Positions 8,369 to 16,788 of a stretch of DNA of 64,000 bases are shown here, piece by piece. Each line of letters starts with the position of its first letter. Positions within the stretch are counted from its first letter, which is position 1. Below the pieces are notes generated by a model. The model was not told the origin of the DNA, did not search any database, and saw only the letters and a list, made by a program, of their open reading frames with translations. Source of the stretch: Flagellimonas sp. 389 (GTDB lineage Bacteria; Bacteroidota; Bacteroidia; Flavobacteriales; Flavobacteriaceae); assembly GCF_018449435.1 (NCBI RefSeq), contig NZ_JAHCMU010000014.1, positions 62,001 to 126,000 of the forward strand, in the 5' to 3' direction. The translations under genes were made by a program, and so were the position numbers.

Positions 8369-10024
8369 ATGATCAAATCAATTTACAATTCAAAATATCT
8401 TAAAGGTGATGTTACGGGAGGGCTCGTAGCAGGTGTTGTTGCATTGCCCTTGGCACTTGCATTTGGAGTACAATCTGGATTAGGGGCCATAGCCGGGTTA
8501 TATGGAGCAATAGCTGTTGGCATTTTAGCAGCTCTCTTTGGGGGTACCGCTACCCAAGCAAGTGGCCCAACAGGTCCAATGACAGTAGTATCCGCTGCAT
8601 TGGTTGCCAATGCAATCGAAGTTGCAGGAAGCTTACAAGATGCCATGGGCATTATTCTGTTGAGCTTTTTAGTTGGAGGTGCTTTACAAATTATTTTTGG
8701 ACTGATCAATATTGCTGGTTACATCAAATATTTTCCTTATCCTGTGATATCAGGTTTTATGAGCGGTGTAGGGTTGATTATCATCATTTTACAAATCTTC
8801 CCATTTGTTGGATTGGGTTCACCAAAGTCCACGATCAAGGTTATTATTGATTTGCCCAGAATGTTTGCAGAGTTCAACTGGCAAGCATTGGCCTTGGGAG
8901 GACTGACGGTGCTCATCTATTATATTTTTCCAAAAATCACAAAGGCTATTCCAAGTGCATTGGTTGCACTGATCGGAGTGTCCATTTTTGCTTATTTCAT
9001 TAAATGGGATGTGCCTATCATTGGTGAAATTCCATCTGGTTTGCCAGCATTGCAATTGGAAGGTTTATTTAGCATAGACAGTAGTGCCTATTTTATGGTT
9101 TTGGAATATGGAATGGTATTGGCCGTTTTGGGCTCAATAGATTCCTTGTTAACATCTGTAATAGCAGATAACATGACCAAAACAAAACATAATAGCAATC
9201 GGGAATTGATTGGTCAAGGTATTGGAAACATGGCTGCTGCACTCATTGGTGGAATACCTGGTGCAGGGGCAACAAAAGGTACGGTTGTCAACATTAATAA
9301 TGGCGGTCGTACCAGGCTCTCTGGGGCTTTACATGGAGCATTTTTACTAACTGTTCTTTTAGGCCTTAGCTCGCTTGCAGCATTTATTCCGTTGGCCGTG
9401 TTAGCTGGTATTCTGATTCCTATCGGTTTTAAGATTATTGACAAAAAAGGATTAAAACATTTAAGAATCATTCCCAAGGCTGATGCTGTTGTTCTCATCA
9501 TCGTATTACTTTGGACCACGTTTGGCAGTCTAATACAAGCTGTAGGTATTGGCGTAACGCTCGCCGCTTTGTTATTTATGAAAAGAGCAAGTGATATTGG
9601 TGAAAAAGGTATGCAAGTAGGAACATTGGCTGGTTTTGATGGGGAAAAACCATGGGAAGATGAAACCAATTTATCCCAAAAACTTAGTGAGCAAATCTAT
9701 ATCAAACATTTGTACGGTCCTTTGTTCTTTGGTTTTACTTCCCACTTTCAAGAGCAGGTCAAAACCGTTGGCAATGAAATAAAAGTTTTGATTTTCCGAA
9801 TGGATAGGGTACCACATGTGGATCAATCCGGGGTGTATGCTTTGGAAAATGCTGTTTTGGATTTGACCCTTAAAGGAATGAAGGTTGTTATTACTGGACT
9901 GAAGGAACAACCCAAAGATATATTGACCTCTGTTGGTATCATCCCAGATTTGGTTCCTGAAGAACAAGTATTCCCAAATATTGAAGAAAGTTTTGATTGG
10001 ATTTCCAAAGAATTGGAACAATAA
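8369..10024 (+). CDS. SulP family anion transporter with STAS domain
   Basis: 551 residues, with the standard SulP layout: membrane domain about 10-420 (GGLVAGVVALPLALAFGVQS; GQGIGNMAAALIGGIPGAGA) and a STAS domain at about 440-545 containing VDQSG. It is close in sequence to the second SulP gene in the window but lacks its acidic insertion, so the two probably come from a duplication. It stands alone, with gaps of 205 nt upstream and 241 nt downstream. Substrate uncertain (bicarbonate or sulfate). The sequence CAACTTTG just upstream of the ATG is a weak match to a -7 box. Confidence 0.87.
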   Translation: MIKSIYNSKYLKGDVTGGLVAGVVALPLALAFGVQSGLGAIAGLYGAIAVGILAALFGGTATQASGPTGPMTVVSAALVANAIEVAGSLQDAMGIILLSFLVGGALQIIFGLINIAGYIKYFPYPVISGFMSGVGLIIIILQIFPFVGLGSPKSTIKVIIDLPRMFAEFNWQALALGGLTVLIYYIFPKITKAIPSALVALIGVSIFAYFIKWDVPIIGEIPSGLPALQLEGLFSIDSSAYFMVLEYGMVLAVLGSIDSLLTSVIADNMTKTKHNSNRELIGQGIGNMAAALIGGIPGAGATKGTVVNINNGGRTRLSGALHGAFLLTVLLGLSSLAAFIPLAVLAGILIPIGFKIIDKKGLKHLRIIPKADAVVLIIVLLWTTFGSLIQAVGIGVTLAALLFMKRASDIGEKGMQVGTLAGFDGEKPWEDETNLSQKLSEQIYIKHLYGPLFFGFTSHFQEQVKTVGNEIKVLIFRMDRVPHVDQSGVYALENAVLDLTLKGMKVVITGLKEQPKDILTSVGIIPDLVPEEQVFPNIEESFDWISKELEQ

Positions 10025-10190
10025 GTTCGGATTTTATTGAGATCATGGATAAAAACAACAATTTTCCTATATTTTTATTTAAATCCATACAAATACTGTA
10101 AATTTTGTACTTGTTCTAATTATAAGAATAACAAATTGATAATTTCCACAGGGACAAATTCAATTTTACATATTTTAACCCATTGATTTT

Positions 10191-10205
10191 TATCGTATTA
10201 CGATA
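10191..10205. promoter_or_regulatory. Small palindrome upstream of the Tat aminotransferase
   Basis: TATCGTA and TACGATA form a perfect 7-bp inverted repeat around one base, followed directly by GGTTTTTTC. It could be an operator for the aminotransferase gene 60 nt downstream, or a weak terminator (5-bp stem, 5-nt loop) for the SulP gene. The rest of the 241-nt gap shows nothing I recognise. Confidence 0.3.
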
Positions 10206-10265
10206 GGTTTTTTCTTTACCTGATTTTAATTTAGTGACAATAGCTAACTCAAATTAAAATTGCTC

Positions 10266-11459
10266 ATGGAAACTAGAAAAATCAACAGAAGAAATTGGAT
10301 AAAAACTGGAGTTCTTACCGCTGGAGGAGTACTTGCCGCCCCGTATTTAGGGTTTTCCAAAAATTCGGAACTACCGCTTCAGCTGGATGCAAATGGTGAT
10401 GCAATTTATAGTCCGTTCTTTAAAGAATATCTTCCTAAAAATCTAAGAGAGTTTCCTGTTCTAGCCGCAAAACTAAACGCAAACGAGAATCCATATGGAC
10501 CTTCTCCCATGGCATTGGAAGCATTGAAAAATTCGGCAGCCGGTGGTAACCGCTATGCCTGGAAAGAACTGTTTCAACTCATGGACAAGATTGCCGAGTT
10601 TGAAGGTGTGGAGCGTAAAAACGTTATGATGGGTCCTGGCTCTTCGGATTTATTGGAAAAAACGGCCATGGTACTTTTTATGAATGGAGGGAATGTTGTT
10701 TCGGCCGACCCAGCTTATATGTCGTTGATCCGTGTTGCCGAAGCAGCGGGCGGAACATGGAAACCAGTGCCATTGAAAGACGATTGGTCCCATGATTTGG
10801 ATGCTATGGAAAAAGCAATTGATGACGACACAAAATTGGTCTATATCTGTAACCCCAACAATCCTACTGGAACGATAACGCAACATGAAGATTTAGTGGG
10901 TTTTTGCGCTAGGGTATCCGAAAAAGTACCTGTTTTTATTGACGAAGCTTATCTTGGCTTTTTGGATGACGGTATGAAAAAGAGCATGGTTTCCCTAATA
11001 AGCGAAGGCAAGGATGTCATCATTGCCAGAACCTTTTCAAAAATCCATGGCATGGCCGGACTTCGCGTAGGGTACGCTATAGCCCAAGAAGAGCGATTGA
11101 ACAAACTCCAAAAAATCACCCGTGCGGGAATGGGTATTTCCTATCCTTCGGTTTTTGCTGCGATGGGTGCCATGGATGATTCGAAATTTTTGGATAGTTC
11201 CAGAAAGCTAAATGCCGAGTGCAGAGAATATGTATACCAAAGCCTTGACCAAATGGGGTTTGAATATGTTCCGTCCTATACCAGTTTCATGATTTTTCCA
11301 ATAGAGATGGAAGGAAAAGTATTTCTTGAAAAAATGACCGATTTAAAGGTTGGGGTACGTGCTTTTAATTTTATGGGCAAAGATTGGTGTAGGGTAAGTA
11401 TGGGCACTATGGAAGAAATGAAGCTATTTACACAAGCGTTAGGAAAGGTTTTGGTCTAA
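10266..11459 (+). CDS. Exported PLP-dependent aminotransferase (HisC-like, Tat signal)
   Basis: 397 residues from the ATG at 10266; an in-frame TTG two codons earlier is less likely. The N-terminus is a twin-arginine signal (NRRNWIKTG, then a hydrophobic GVLTAGGVLAAPYLGF), so the folded, cofactor-loaded enzyme should be exported to the periplasm. The fold-type I aminotransferase core follows, with LNANENPYGPSPMALEAL, the substrate loop CNPNNPTGT, and the PLP lysine in ARTFSKIHGMAGLRVGYAI. It is most like histidinol-phosphate aminotransferases, but export argues against a role in histidine synthesis. The substrate is unknown. An AEC transporter gene begins 4 nt after its stop, so the two are probably one operon. 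Confidence 0.85.
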   Translation: METRKINRRNWIKTGVLTAGGVLAAPYLGFSKNSELPLQLDANGDAIYSPFFKEYLPKNLREFPVLAAKLNANENPYGPSPMALEALKNSAAGGNRYAWKELFQLMDKIAEFEGVERKNVMMGPGSSDLLEKTAMVLFMNGGNVVSADPAYMSLIRVAEAAGGTWKPVPLKDDWSHDLDAMEKAIDDDTKLVYICNPNNPTGTITQHEDLVGFCARVSEKVPVFIDEAYLGFLDDGMKKSMVSLISEGKDVIIARTFSKIHGMAGLRVGYAIAQEERLNKLQKITRAGMGISYPSVFAAMGAMDDSKFLDSSRKLNAECREYVYQSLDQMGFEYVPSYTSFMIFPIEMEGKVFLEKMTDLKVGVRAFNFMGKDWCRVSMGTMEEMKLFTQALGKVLV

Positions 11460-11463
11460 TTCC

Positions 11464-12582
11464 ATGGATATTAGCCTTCAAAAAACAGTCGTTTTTCTAT
11501 TTTTTATCCTTATCGGGGTTTTACTTAAAGTTAAATTCCAGTCTAAGGACGAGATTTCTGGTATAAAGAAAATCATTTTGAACTTGGCACTGCCAGCAAC
11601 AATTTTTATTGCCTTATTGGGTGTAAAAATTGAACTTCAATTGTTGTTATTGCCTCTGCTCGCCCTAGGGCTCAACCTGCTTTTGTTCATCGTTATGCCT
11701 TTCTTGCTCCCAATTCTGGGCATTTTGAAGAACACCTCCGAGTTTCGTACCGCAAAATTATTAATGCCCTCCTTGGCACCCGGCCTATCCTGCTTTCCCT
11801 TTGTGCTGGAATTTTTGGGGAAGGATTATTTAGCTAAAGCCGCTATGGCAGATTTAGGGAACAAGGTATTTGTACTGGTATTTTTATACCTCATAGCTAT
11901 GAATTGGCACTATACCTTGCAATCAAAAAAAACCAAGGCCAAATTCTCTAAATTAAAGCCCATGCTAAAAGCCATGGTTACAGAACCTGTAAATTTGTTC
12001 ATCATAGCGGCATTGTTTCTACTAGGTTTTGGCTTTACCATGGATACACTCCCCTTTTTCTTGAGCGAAACATTGAAAAAACTAAGTCTTATTATGACCC
12101 CATTGGTTCTTCTTTTTATAGGGTTAGCCGTAAAAATTAAAAGAAAACAGTTTTTTCAAATTTTTTCATTGCTTTGTTTACGTGCCGGCTTGGTCGTGTT
12201 GATAGTAGGACTGTTTGTATCGATTTCAGAGATACAGGTCACCAACGAAATCCTATTATTGCTTTCTTTCGGTCTAAGTGCTTGCAGTTTTTGGCCATAT
12301 GCCCATATTGCAGCGGTAGATAGCAATGAAAATGAAATACCAGAAAAGAAAAAAACATTTCATAATAATTACGCCATCACTATTTTGGCACTATCCTTTC
12401 CGCTTTCAACCCTACTTATTCTTGGTGTGCTTAACAGCGGTTCTTTTTTAGCATCGACACCCAATATCTTCGTATTGGCAGGGCTGTTGTTTGGGACTGG
12501 GATAATCTTTCCATTATTCAATACCATCAATAAAAGGCTTTTGGAGCAAAAATTAAAACCTAGCGTAACAGAAAACATATAG
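11464..12582 (+). CDS. AEC family transporter (auxin efflux carrier-like)
   Basis: 372 residues, nearly all hydrophobic, with about ten membrane helices. The first half has the AEC features: an early helix pair ending LNLALPATIFIALLG, and the PSLAPGLSCFPFVLEFLG segment near residue 100. The family exports organic anions. It starts 4 nt after the periplasmic aminotransferase gene, so a link between an exported amino-donor reaction and product transport is possible but speculative. Confidence 0.75.
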   Translation: MDISLQKTVVFLFFILIGVLLKVKFQSKDEISGIKKIILNLALPATIFIALLGVKIELQLLLLPLLALGLNLLLFIVMPFLLPILGILKNTSEFRTAKLLMPSLAPGLSCFPFVLEFLGKDYLAKAAMADLGNKVFVLVFLYLIAMNWHYTLQSKKTKAKFSKLKPMLKAMVTEPVNLFIIAALFLLGFGFTMDTLPFFLSETLKKLSLIMTPLVLLFIGLAVKIKRKQFFQIFSLLCLRAGLVVLIVGLFVSISEIQVTNEILLLLSFGLSACSFWPYAHIAAVDSNENEIPEKKKTFHNNYAITILALSFPLSTLLILGVLNSGSFLASTPNIFVLAGLLFGTGIIFPLFNTINKRLLEQKLKPSVTENI

Positions 12583-12827
12583 TGGTGGTTTTATCTAAAA
12601 TGCACGAAGTTCTGTTTGTGTTTGCAACGTCCAACTATCATTCTTAAAGTTGACTTTTCAAGTACTTTATCGTACTCGCCTTTCGCAAACCTGATTGCTG
12701 CTAGAAGAATTTAAGTAAACTTATGGAGATGGTGCCCGTTATGAATTTTATCTATTCAAATCTACAATATTGCCATGTTCAGGGTCAATCTTCCCATTGA
12801 GCATATTTAAGTACAATTGCTCCAATT
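12583..12827. other. Intergenic region with no recognised gene
   Basis: Roughly 245 nt between the AEC transporter gene and the first cassette-like boundary. I see no open frame of note and no strong hairpin. It marks the left edge of the accessory region. Confidence 0.4.
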
Positions 12828-12890
12828 GCTACAATCCAACGTGTTTTTTAATCGAAATGATTGATTGAATGGCGGTTATAAATTGTTGCC
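12828..12890 (-). repeat. Cassette-boundary-like (attC-like) element A
   Basis: A 63-nt stretch whose ends are near inverted repeats: GCTACAATCC at 12828-12837 against ATTGTTGC at 12882-12889, which reads GCAACAAT on the other strand. It spans the stop codon of the DUF2071 gene. Size and arrangement are like a short integron attC site, and the ends resemble those of elements B and E. Function is inferred from pattern only. Confidence 0.35.
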
Positions 12891-13625
12891 ATTATTGCAA
12901 GCAGTTTTTTTGTTTTTAATTTTCCCCCAAGCCAATACTTTCACTCCTTTAGAGTAATGGATTTTACTTGGTCCTTCATTTATTAACTTTTCAAATCTTG
13001 GATAACTTAAATCTAATTTCCCTAAATCGATCTCATTAATTGACCATTCCAAATGATGGATTTCATATTCGTTAATTGACTCGTCAGTATCTTGAAAAAG
13101 AGCATATCTTTCCGTTAACCATTTGTCCAATTCTGTTTTTTTGGTCAGTTCTTTTCCAATTGTAAATTCAATGTCAAGTTTATCATTAAATTCTAAATTT
13201 TGGGATTGATATCTCTTGTTGGTCCTTTTAATTTTTGAAAATCTATAAGGAAGTTCTGAAATTCCTTTTGCGACTTTACAAGATAACCTTTTACCCCCTT
13301 CGATGCTTAAAAAGTAAACTCCGGTTTTAGTATTTGACTTAACATAGGTCCGAATATTTATTTCGTCAAAATCTGATATTGGCGAAAAGTAAGGTAGGTT
13401 TTTTGGTCTTATCTTTTCCATGGTAAAGGCAACAACTGAAATCCAAGGTTCGCCGTTAAAAAGGTCGATTTCCAATTCTTTGGGCACGAATTTTTCCAAT
13501 TCGGTCAAGTCAACTTGATAATGAAGAAATATTGCATTGTTCCATTCTTGATAAAATTTCCAACTATCGGTCGGAATTTCCCATGGTCTGTGATTTGTGG
13601 TATTTAATATTTCTCGGATTGTCAT
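12876..13625 (-). CDS. DUF2071 (YqjF-like) family protein
   Basis: 249 residues matching the DUF2071/YqjF family: an N-terminal HRPWEIP stretch, WKFYQEWNNAIFLHYQVDL, then VPKELEIDLFNGEPWISVVA and INIRTYVKSNTKTGVYFLSI. The C-terminal tail (KTACNNGNNL) looks like readthrough into the flanking boundary element. There is no signal peptide, so the protein is cytoplasmic. The molecular function of the family is not established. It is the leftmost gene of the accessory stretch, on the minus strand like the other genes there, and the shared 18-nt element lies 14 nt upstream of its start. Confidence 0.8.
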   Translation of the reverse strand: MTIREILNTTNHRPWEIPTDSWKFYQEWNNAIFLHYQVDLTELEKFVPKELEIDLFNGEPWISVVAFTMEKIRPKNLPYFSPISDFDEINIRTYVKSNTKTGVYFLSIEGGKRLSCKVAKGISELPYRFSKIKRTNKRYQSQNLEFNDKLDIEFTIGKELTKKTELDKWLTERYALFQDTDESINEYEIHHLEWSINEIDLGKLDLSYPRFEKLINEGPSKIHYSKGVKVLAWGKIKNKKTACNNGNNL

Positions 13626-13635
13626 TTCTCAAATT

Positions 13636-13835
13636 GGCTACAATGGTCTAGCATAAGAAACATTGGTTGTTAATATGCAATGTGTTTCAGATTGACACTA
13701 GGCAAAATATAACTCCTTTTCTCTTATTATTCTTCCCAAACGCCAACCTTCATATTTGGCGACATTGTAAATCACAGACAGATCTTCCGCTCAGCGTAAA
13801 ACCCTATTATGTATTATTATACACCATTGTTAGCC
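13636..13835 (-). repeat. Cassette-boundary-like (attC-like) element B
   Basis: The two ends are complementary: GGCTACAATGG at 13636-13646 and CCATTGTTAGCC at 13824-13835, whose complement is GGCTAACAATGG. They pair over 11 bp with one unpaired A, the kind of bulge known from integron attC arms. The right end contains the stop codon of the neighbouring gene. The shared element ACAATGGTCTAGCATAAG is at 13640-13657. Confidence 0.5.
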
Positions 13836-14495
13836 TTTGTTATTTTCTGCAACAAATTTTACTTTTCGCTTATTGGTAGTATTATAAAAGTCAGCTGATA
13901 TGATTTCGTTGTTACTAAATTTCAAAATTCGTTTAAAGTTAGATTCAAAATGATAGTAACTATACATATCCGATGCAGTAATTTTAAGATATTTTAACTC
14001 CGCTAGTTTTGTTAGTTCAATATTTACAAGCGAACCTTGAATAAAAGTTTCGACAGTTGGATCATCAACTTTTTTAAATTTGCTTTTAGGTATTTTTATC
14101 GTTCCATTATCAAAATTGGCATAAAAGTATTCTTCTTTAAACTTAATATATCCAGATATTTGGTTTTGTTTTAAATCGTTAAACTTAACAATCAATGTAT
14201 CGGTTTTTTTTGATTGGTCATATATTTTGGTAATTCTGTTTTCTATCTTAATCTCTTTCTCAGAATCTCCAAAACTTAAAAACAATTTCCCGCCATCAAT
14301 TTTATAAGCTCCTTTTCCATACCAAATTTGTCCATCATCAGTTTTGAATTTATGCTCAAATGTTTTTGACTTTGGATACAAATAATATTTATTGCTAAAC
14401 ATTAACGAATTTTCTTGAGAAAAAACCAATGTGTCTTGAGCAGACAATTGTGATATTATCAGTACAAAGATGAAAAGTAGGAACGATTTTTTCAT
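13830..14495 (-). CDS. Secreted protein of unknown function
   Basis: 221 residues. A clear signal peptide (SFLLFIFVLIISQLSAQ) is followed by a beta-rich, Lys-rich protein without a domain I recognise (IWYGKGAYKIDGGKLFLSFG resembles a lipocalin-type strand pattern, but weakly). The last residues (FVAENNKG) end inside boundary element B, and a second boundary element lies 7 nt upstream of the start. This is what a single-gene cassette would look like. DNA here is even more AT-rich than the core genes. Confidence 0.6.
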   Translation of the reverse strand: MKKSFLLFIFVLIISQLSAQDTLVFSQENSLMFSNKYYLYPKSKTFEHKFKTDDGQIWYGKGAYKIDGGKLFLSFGDSEKEIKIENRITKIYDQSKKTDTLIVKFNDLKQNQISGYIKFKEEYFYANFDNGTIKIPKSKFKKVDDPTVETFIQGSLVNIELTKLAELKYLKITASDMYSYYHFESNFKRILKFSNNEIISADFYNTTNKRKVKFVAENNKG

Positions 14496-14502
14496 AATGA
14501 AG

Positions 14503-14645
14503 ATAATGGTCTTGTATAAGCAAAGTGGCCAATTATAGGCAATCTATTCTCGGTTTGTTAAAATACATAAATAAACGCAAAACGGTCTGGGTTTTCACCC
14601 AAACCGTTGTTGCTTTATACATCTTATATGTTTCCGTTACAATGT
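14503..14645 (-). repeat. Cassette-boundary-like (attC-like) element C
   Basis: The shared element ATAATGGTCTTGTATAAG lies at 14503-14520, 7 nt before a start codon. Its CTTGTATAAGCAA pairs with TTGCTTTATACAT at 14610-14622. Inside is a strong secondary hairpin, AACGGT at 14581-14586 against ACCGTT at 14603-14608 with GGGT/ACCC inside, which could also terminate transcription. Confidence 0.5.
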
Positions 14646-14672
14646 TGATTAAAAGAACAATTCTTGTACTTT

Positions 14673-15656
14673 CTATTCAAATATTGAGTTGTACCATTCA
14701 ATAGCTTGATTTGCTGTTCTGTCCAAAACTTCTGGATCATCATAGTATTGCAGGTGTCCAGTTTCTCCTTCCCACTGTAGTTTTTTCTTGGTTGCTGGTA
14801 CAGCTTCAAATTGTCTTTTAGCAGCATCAGGTAAGAAGCTATTGTCGCTATGTATCATCAAATAGGGTTTGTCCAATTTTTGGGCAGCAGTTAGAGATTC
14901 GTATTCAAAAAGTAATGCGTCACTCATTTTCGGATAATTATTTGTCCAAATGCCTCTGTCAGACCATGTGTGATACCAATCCCAAACGAACTTCCCGGGC
15001 ATGCCCACATCCATTCTGGTTTGGTCAACAGCTGGAACATTGACTACTTCTCCAGTTTGTTTAAAGATATTGAGTGCTACTTTTCCTGCTGCAATTCGTT
15101 CTTCCAATGCTTCTTCCGTTCCCATCCACTGAACATCTCCTTCTCGATCTCGATAATGTCCTGCAACAGTCACTAGCCCTTTGAATACATCATCTTCTGA
15201 TACCGCTCTGAGCATTTCTGAGCTCCCTTGGCACACAGCAAATCCAAAGATTTGCTCCTCATTAACCATTGAAAGCGAAGCAAGATATTCTGCCGCAGCC
15301 TTTGCATCTTCAACTTTGGCAATTGGGTCTTCCAGTTCTCGTGGCGCTCCTGCACTTTCGCCTCTGTATCTTGGATCGAAGGCTAACGCTATATACTCCC
15401 TTTCCGCAAAGCGTTTTGCGTATTCGGTTGGCGCTTGCTCCTTAGCATAGGTCATAGGTCCTAGAATCGGAATAGCAGGATATTGTTTACCTTCTTCATA
15501 ATTGGCTGGTAAATAAAGGTTACCCACAAGGTCTAAACCTCCGCTTTTAAATGTTACTTTTTTCATGGTATAATTTTTAGATGTTTGTAATTTTTTTTCT
15601 TGTGCGTTTAAGGTCGTTGCTAATAGACTTATTAAGATGATTATTGAATTCTTCAT
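14673..15656 (-). CDS. Secreted alpha/beta hydrolase, dienelactone-hydrolase/esterase-like
   Basis: 327 residues from the ATG at 15656, chosen because it opens a signal peptide (NSIIILISLLATTLNAQ); an upstream ATG adds 12 residues before it. The mature part is an alpha/beta hydrolase: LVGNLYLPANYEEG, FDPRYRGESAG, the nucleophile-elbow region IFGFAVCQGSSEML, and a late H-containing segment TGHLQYYDDPEVL. The elbow is not the usual GxSxG; the nucleophile could be Cys, as in dienelactone hydrolase, or one of the Ser. It follows an AraC-type regulator by 81 nt on the same strand, with no boundary element between them, so the two may form a two-gene unit. Substrate unknown. Confidence 0.72.
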   Translation of the reverse strand: MKNSIIILISLLATTLNAQEKKLQTSKNYTMKKVTFKSGGLDLVGNLYLPANYEEGKQYPAIPILGPMTYAKEQAPTEYAKRFAEREYIALAFDPRYRGESAGAPRELEDPIAKVEDAKAAAEYLASLSMVNEEQIFGFAVCQGSSEMLRAVSEDDVFKGLVTVAGHYRDREGDVQWMGTEEALEERIAAGKVALNIFKQTGEVVNVPAVDQTRMDVGMPGKFVWDWYHTWSDRGIWTNNYPKMSDALLFEYESLTAAQKLDKPYLMIHSDNSFLPDAAKRQFEAVPATKKKLQWEGETGHLQYYDDPEVLDRTANQAIEWYNSIFE

Positions 15657-15737
15657 ATCGTGTGTTTTTTGTTGATACAAAGATGTAAACAAGAAGTATC
15701 TGACTTATTTATGAAAACAAATCAAGAAGTATGAATT

Positions 15738-16658
15738 TCAAACATGAGCAGATTTACGGTATTTGCCAGGGGTATTTTGAGTATGTTTTTTGAAGAAGTT
15801 GTTGAAATTGTTTGGTGAATCAAACTGGAGCTGGTAAGCAATTTCTTTTACACTTAACTTTGTCTGGGTTAAGTAAGATTTTGCTAGATGCAAGAGATGT
15901 TTATGGATATATTGTAATGCGGTTATACCCAAATTACTCTTTACAATAGCGTTTAAATAATTTGGATGTATGTTCAATATTTCTGCATAGAAACTTGGTG
16001 AGTGTAAATTTTTAGAATAATCCCAATCGTTATTTTCTCGAAAATGCATCTCGATTAATTCTTGATAACGGCTTAATAGTTTCAAATTTGCCGTTCTTAT
16101 GATTTGATTGGCTTTTTCTGTGGATGTTTCTTTGTTGAAATATCTTTTAACATGGTTTAAGAGCAAAAGAACATAATTACTTATGAAGTCAAATTTGTCA
16201 GTTTTATCACTGTGATATTCTTCATTGATCATTTGATAAATGTTCAATAGTGTTTTTGTTTCCTGTTCGTTAACTTCAAAAGGAATTGCTTTGTCAATCT
16301 TTAGGAAAGGGAATGTTTCGAGGAAGTTTTTAAAAACATGATGTTGAGCAATAAAATCCCGAGTCATCAAAACATAATAACCTTCCCAATTTGGCGCAAT
16401 ATCCCAAGACAAAATCTGAAAGGGCGAGTTGAAAAAAACAACCGAACCTTCTGGAAATTCTGAATAGTGGCTCGACAATGCCTTGCCATCACCATTCATT
16501 TTTAAAGCAATTGCATAGAAGGCATGTCTAAAAGCAGGCATTTTATGAACAACTGTTGGCATATTGTCTTGAAAGCTTCTTACAACAAAGTGCCCATGTT
16601 TAGCTGTCGGTATTCCGGTTGCTTCAGAGTATTCCTTTATTGTTTTGAAGTTTTGCAT
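15738..16658 (-). CDS. AraC family transcriptional regulator
   Basis: 306 residues. The N-terminal part (about 1-150) is a cupin-like sensing region (FPEGSVVFFNSPFQILSWDI). The C-terminal part carries two helix-turn-helix motifs of the AraC type (LSVKEIAYQLQFDSPNNFNN, then FFKKHTQNTPGKYRK). It lies directly upstream of the secreted hydrolase gene in the same orientation and is the obvious candidate to regulate it. The shared 18-nt element is 16 nt upstream of its start. Confidence 0.85.
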   Translation of the reverse strand: MQNFKTIKEYSEATGIPTAKHGHFVVRSFQDNMPTVVHKMPAFRHAFYAIALKMNGDGKALSSHYSEFPEGSVVFFNSPFQILSWDIAPNWEGYYVLMTRDFIAQHHVFKNFLETFPFLKIDKAIPFEVNEQETKTLLNIYQMINEEYHSDKTDKFDFISNYVLLLLNHVKRYFNKETSTEKANQIIRTANLKLLSRYQELIEMHFRENNDWDYSKNLHSPSFYAEILNIHPNYLNAIVKSNLGITALQYIHKHLLHLAKSYLTQTKLSVKEIAYQLQFDSPNNFNNFFKKHTQNTPGKYRKSAHV

Positions 16659-16674
16659 TTTTTACTCATGGTAT

Positions 16675-16788
16675 ACAACGGTCACGTATAACCGTCAGGT
16701 AAAGATTGATATTCGTTATTTTTCGGTTTAGCGCACTAACACTAGCAATTCCGAGTGGATTTGGACACCCCTGAATCCACCGTAATTA
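16675..16788 (-). repeat. Cassette-boundary-like (attC-like) element D
   Basis: The left end carries the shared element ACAACGGTCACGTATAAC (16675-16692). The right end, CACCGTAATTA, resembles the right ends of elements B (CACCATTGTTA) and G (CACCGTGTTA) and contains the stop codon of the next gene. Pairing between the two ends is weaker than in B. Confidence 0.4.

Noticed and set aside
13667..13879. 70-codon plus-strand frame
   Set aside because: It lies across boundary element B and the end of a minus-strand gene; the translation is low-complexity and has no family resemblance.
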